Shown here: positions 6,140 through 6,541 of the stretch, piece by piece
Layout of the letters: each line of letters begins with the position of its first letter
Numbering within the stretch: position 1 is the stretch's first letter
NCBI GenBank assembly: GCA_002683535.1
Contig: NYTO01000080.1
Location: forward strand, 15,621-22,161
Direction: 5' to 3'
From: SAR116 cluster bacterium
Lineage (GTDB): Bacteria; Pseudomonadota; Alphaproteobacteria; Puniceispirillales; Puniceispirillaceae
DNA: 6,541 nt
Translations under genes and position numbers: made by a program
Notes under the pieces: model-generated
Database searches by the model: none
Told to the model about the DNA's origin: nothing
Seen by the model: the letters and a program-made list of their open reading frames with translations, nothing else

Positions 6140-6541
6140 CCCGGTCCTCGGTCCGGAAAGACAAACTGCAGACCAATCTCCGTTTTGGCTGGACAACGGG
6201 CACCTGTGCGACCGCTGCCGTCAACGCAGCCTACACGGCGTTGGTGACTGGCGAGTTTCCTGATCGCGTCACAATTATCACACCAAGCGGCAAAAATGCT
6301 GATCTGGAAGTGGTTAATACCGGACGCGGTACCGAGGATGATGGTGCCAATGCAAGCAGTGGCGTAGGGGCCAGCTGGTTTTCGGCCGGTATCATCAAGG
6401 ATGCAGGAGATGATCCTGATGTGACGCATGGGGCGCTGATAACCGCAACACTCCGGCGCGGTGCAGATGGTGCTGGTATACATTTTCAACGCGGTGAAGG
6501 GGTCGGGGTGGTCACCAAACCCGGTCTGCCAGTGCCGGTGG
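6136..6541 (+). CDS. cbiD: CbiD N-terminal part, cobalt-precorrin-5B C1-methyltransferase, 3' end outside window
   Basis: The frame from ATG 6136 is open to the right edge and gives 135 residues, somewhat over one third of a typical CbiD (about 360). Visible signatures are LRFGWTTGTCATAA (residues 15-28), the hallmark of CbiD, followed by VTGEFPD (37-43), IKDAGDDPDVTHGA (87-100) and GEGVGVVTKPGL (120-131). CbiD methylates C1 of cobalt-precorrin-5B after CbiG has removed the two-carbon fragment, in the oxygen-independent route; CobF does the related step in the oxygen-dependent route. The ATG at 6136 leaves a 14-residue N-terminal lead before the first conserved block, as in the family. A TTG at 6115 is in frame but sits only 2 nt from GGAGGG. 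The gene diverges from cobA. Confidence 0.93.
   Translation, partial: MTRSSVRKDKLQTNLRFGWTTGTCATAAVNAAYTALVTGEFPDRVTIITPSGKNADLEVVNTGRGTEDDGANASSGVGASWFSAGIIKDAGDDPDVTHGALITATLRRGADGAGIHFQRGEGVGVVTKPGLPVPV

Noticed and set aside
5748..6263. 171-codon plus-strand frame spanning the start of cobA, the intergenic region and the start of cbiD
   Set aside because: It covers conserved coding in other frames (CobA antisense, CbiD in a different frame) and shows no recognisable domain.

Overview
The window is a compact cobalamin (vitamin B12) biosynthesis cluster. It encodes corrin-ring enzymes almost back to back, with very little non-coding DNA. The moderately high GC content, the tight ATGA/TGATG-type gene overlaps, the fused CobL (CbiE-CbiT) and the style of CobA and CobL suggest an alphaproteobacterium. 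That placement is inference, since no rRNA or other lineage marker is present.

Layout on the plus strand (1-3688): the 3' end of cobL (C-terminal, CbiT-like half), cobI, a cbiG-cobJ fusion gene and cobM. These are spaced by +2, -13 and -4 nt, so they look like one translationally coupled operon. On the minus strand (5941 down to 3711) lie cobA and then cobB, overlapping by one base. They converge on cobM with only 22 nt between the stop codons. A 194-nt intergenic region (5942-6135) then separates cobA from the divergent cbiD, whose first 135 codons run off the right edge.

How the genes work together: CobA makes precorrin-2 from uroporphyrinogen III and CobI methylates C20. The CobJ half of the fusion methylates C17 and contracts the ring, and CobM methylates C11. 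The CbiG half opens the lactone and releases the two-carbon fragment, and CbiD methylates C1. CobL methylates C5 and C15 and decarboxylates the C12 side chain. CobB amidates the a and c acetates. Reduction (CobK/CbiJ), C15-to-C12 methyl migration (CobH/CbiC), cobalt insertion and any CobG/CobZ step are not encoded in this window.

The most notable point is the enzyme mix. CbiG and CbiD are hallmarks of the oxygen-independent route, yet they sit among genes organised in the style of the oxygen-dependent route. The cobA-cbiD intergenic region may hold a weak attenuator-like structure and a five-codon minicistron in front of cbiD. I found no recognisable B12 riboswitch, mobile element, CRISPR array, tRNA or rRNA, and nothing that amounts to an undescribed system.
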